Source: Shewanella sp.
GTDB taxonomy: Bacteria > Pseudomonadota > Gammaproteobacteria > Enterobacterales > Shewanellaceae
Assembly (NCBI RefSeq): GCF_013214165.1
Contig: NZ_JABSSM010000030.1
Location: 1 to 58,410 of the forward strand
DNA length: 58,410 nucleotides
Direction: 5' to 3'
A program made the position numbers and the translations under genes. The notes under the pieces were generated by a model that ran no database searches, was not told where the DNA came from, and saw only the letters and a program-made list of their open reading frames with translations. Shown one piece after another: positions 56,824 through 58,410 of this stretch (its first letter is position 1; every line of letters starts with the position of its first letter).

Positions 56824-57124
56824 ATCAAATCCTTTGTTATGTTTATATTGTGTTATCAATAGGTAAATTTAACGTCTGGTCTGATAACAAGTCTTATTCG
56901 TATCGAGTGTTATGTGAATAGCGCTTTTAGGCTAATTTCCATTTTTTAGCCGATGCTTACATTAAGCGCGGTAAGAGTCATTAATGTTTGCCTCTGAACC
57001 TGGTTGATTTTCTTTCTTCGATTGGTCGTTTAGCAAAAAGTAAAAGTATTTTCGATAGTTCCTCTTTAGCTTCCTCTTCTACTATTCTATGATGCGAGTT
57101 CACCTCTTTCCGTTTGAGTTAAAT
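56824..57124. other. intergenic region, nothing recognised
   Basis: About 300 bases between two divergent genes. I see no RNA gene, repeat or clear operator; it must hold both promoters. Confidence 0.5.
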
Positions 57125-58084
57125 ATGAAATTAGCAGAGATAATCTCCATTCTCAGTAGTGATGACCTAACAGAACTACCGGTTGCAGCCTTACAGGGTG
57201 CCAGAGAGCAGTGGTCGGAGTTATTGCCGGTGATAGATGATCTGATGCAAAAGTTTATCGTTACCGAAGACTTGAGCGAATCCGAAGTTAACCTGCTCTT
57301 TTTCGGCATCTGTCTGATTATCGATCGTAAGCAATTTAGTTGTTTTGATTCCCTGATAAACCTAACCAATAAACAAGACTGTGATAGTCCATTAGAGCGT
57401 CTACTCGGTGACTTTATAGCTTCAGAACTCTCGACTGCTTACTATATTTTGGCTCAAGGAAAACCCGAACAACTGTGTTATCTAGTGAACTCAGACCAAG
57501 CCGGCGAGATTGTCAAAATGGCTGCCTTGGGCGTCCTATTTGCTCAATTACATACTGATCAAATCGATAGAGAGACGCTGAATAAAAGCATTCCTGGTTT
57601 TATCGACTGTCTAGTTAAAAATAATCACTCCATAGCCCTATTTGAATTGGTTAATCTGTTAATTTCTCATCAGTTTAATCAGTATCACAGCCAGTTTGTT
57701 GGTTATGTAGAGAGTAAAGTGATTGACGAAGGTCCAGCTGAAAACCAGTGCATCATAGATTGGGATAATAGCTGTATTGGTTATTCGCAATGGGATGTTG
57801 GCCTAATTAGTGGCGATTATGACGTTATAGACGCTCTCAGTCTGTGGACCGGATTCGATCCAGAATCTGACATGAGCGATGCAGAATTAATGAACATCTT
57901 CGATGATTTGATGAATACTCCCAACAAACTCGATGATATGGATCTTGATGCTTATTTTGAGCTTGATTCTTATACGGATGCTCATGAAATACAACTGCCT
58001 CAGATCGCAGAGATTAAAGCCGGCCGCAACGACCCATGCCCTTGTGGCAGTGGTAAAAAATACAAGAAGTGTTGTTTGAACTAG
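57125..58084 (+). CDS. DUF1186-like protein with SEC-C zinc motif
   Basis: About 319 residues from ATG 57125 ([15 protein letters not shown]); an ATG at 57089 would add twelve residues. A helical, acidic body is followed by a second acidic stretch and the C-terminal SEC-C motif [19 protein letters not shown], a zinc-binding tail also found on SecA. The body resembles DUF1186 proteins (leucine-rich paired helices; [14 protein letters not shown]). Function unknown; SEC-C tails often mediate contacts with ribosome or SecB-like partners. Cytoplasmic, no signal peptide. Confidence 0.8.
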   Translation: MKLAEIISILSSDDLTELPVAALQGAREQWSELLPVIDDLMQKFIVTEDLSESEVNLLFFGICLIIDRKQFSCFDSLINLTNKQDCDSPLERLLGDFIASELSTAYYILAQGKPEQLCYLVNSDQAGEIVKMAALGVLFAQLHTDQIDRETLNKSIPGFIDCLVKNNHSIALFELVNLLISHQFNQYHSQFVGYVESKVIDEGPAENQCIIDWDNSCIGYSQWDVGLISGDYDVIDALSLWTGFDPESDMSDAELMNIFDDLMNTPNKLDDMDLDAYFELDSYTDAHEIQLPQIAEIKAGRNDPCPCGSGKKYKKCCLN

Positions 58085-58410
58085 GCTGTGTACTTTAGGA
58101 AGAGTAATGGTAGCCTAGGGCAACAAATTTGGGCCTTGTCGGTTCACAAGGTTGCAGGAACTTTTTTGGTTAGGCTGTTGGGTTCGTTGGGCTTTGTTTT
58201 TGTTTGCAGGATTGAAGGTAATCGTACCTTCATTGCTACTTATCACCTCCGGTGGGGGATGTGCACCTTTTCTATAACAGGGGTCTGCGAGACGCCGGCT
58301 CTTGATTTTATAAGAGTCATCCCTATAGGCTCTGCCAAAACATCCTTGTTTTGGAAGCTCGCAGCCGCATCTACACCTGTTCTTACAAGCAAAGAGTAAG
58401 CAGTGTTTCT
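58085..58410. repeat. noncoding repeat-like tail at the window edge
   Basis: No convincing gene. Segments GTACCTT...TATCACCTCCGGTG (about 58225-58255) and GTTCTTACAAGCA (about 58379-58391) match pieces of 55905-56222 in the same order and orientation. This suggests two diverged copies of an intergenic repeat family. Confidence 0.5.

Overview
The window looks like a Shewanella-type marine gammaproteobacterial chromosome around the replication origin. The order mioC - oriC - mnmG - rsmG - parA - parB - atpIBEFHAGDC - glmU is the classical origin block of this group. It carries perfect DnaA boxes and dense GATC sites at about 42.2-42.58 kb. At the left edge a tandem pair of rRNA-type promoters fires leftward out of the window, so an rRNA operon should lie just outside.

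Layout: (1) 1-4.3 kb: rRNA-type promoters, ccoG, a small membrane protein, menB, a DUF2061 gene with a Fur box, and a small unknown gene. (2) 4.3-23.5 kb: an AT-richer accessory island between a wrecked cyoE and the 3' end of glmS, with IS5- and IS66-type transposase remnants. It encodes a complete carbohydrate system: TonB-dependent outer-membrane receptor, periplasmic (alpha/alpha)6-like protein, ABC importer with its ATPase, GH13 glucosidase, GH130 phosphorylase, DUF1861/GT108-like phosphorylase, eukaryotic-type hexokinase, mannose-6-phosphate isomerase, phosphomannomutase and a LacI regulator. A shared palindrome (TTAACGTTAA) lies in front of the main operon and between receptor and phosphomannomutase. 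The logic is phosphorolysis of a beta-mannoside to mannose-1-phosphate plus free hexose, with both channelled to fructose-6-phosphate. (3) 23.5-30.2 kb: glmS with a DeoR-family regulator, a Fur-box siderophore receptor, and glmU. (4) 30.5-43.0 kb: the ATP synthase operon, parAB, rsmG, mnmG, oriC and mioC. (5) 43.2-51.6 kb: a UbiG-like methyltransferase of alphaproteobacterial/mitochondrial flavour, a small membrane protein, a caa3-type cytochrome c oxidase cluster with two subunit-III-like genes (one bordered by duplication scars), SCO and LysE. (6) 51.9-58.4 kb: a secreted metallophosphoesterase with beta/gamma-crystallin and ricin-B domains, beside an NPP1/NLP-type necrosis-inducing-like protein with a nearly identical ricin-B domain; then a small exported protein, a DUF1186-like SEC-C protein and diverged noncoding repeats.

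The most interesting elements are the island's GH130 + GT108-like mannoside phosphorolysis system under one LacI-type operator, and the pair of secreted lectin-tagged effector-like proteins that share a recently homogenised ricin domain. All functional statements rest on reading motifs by eye; no database search was run.
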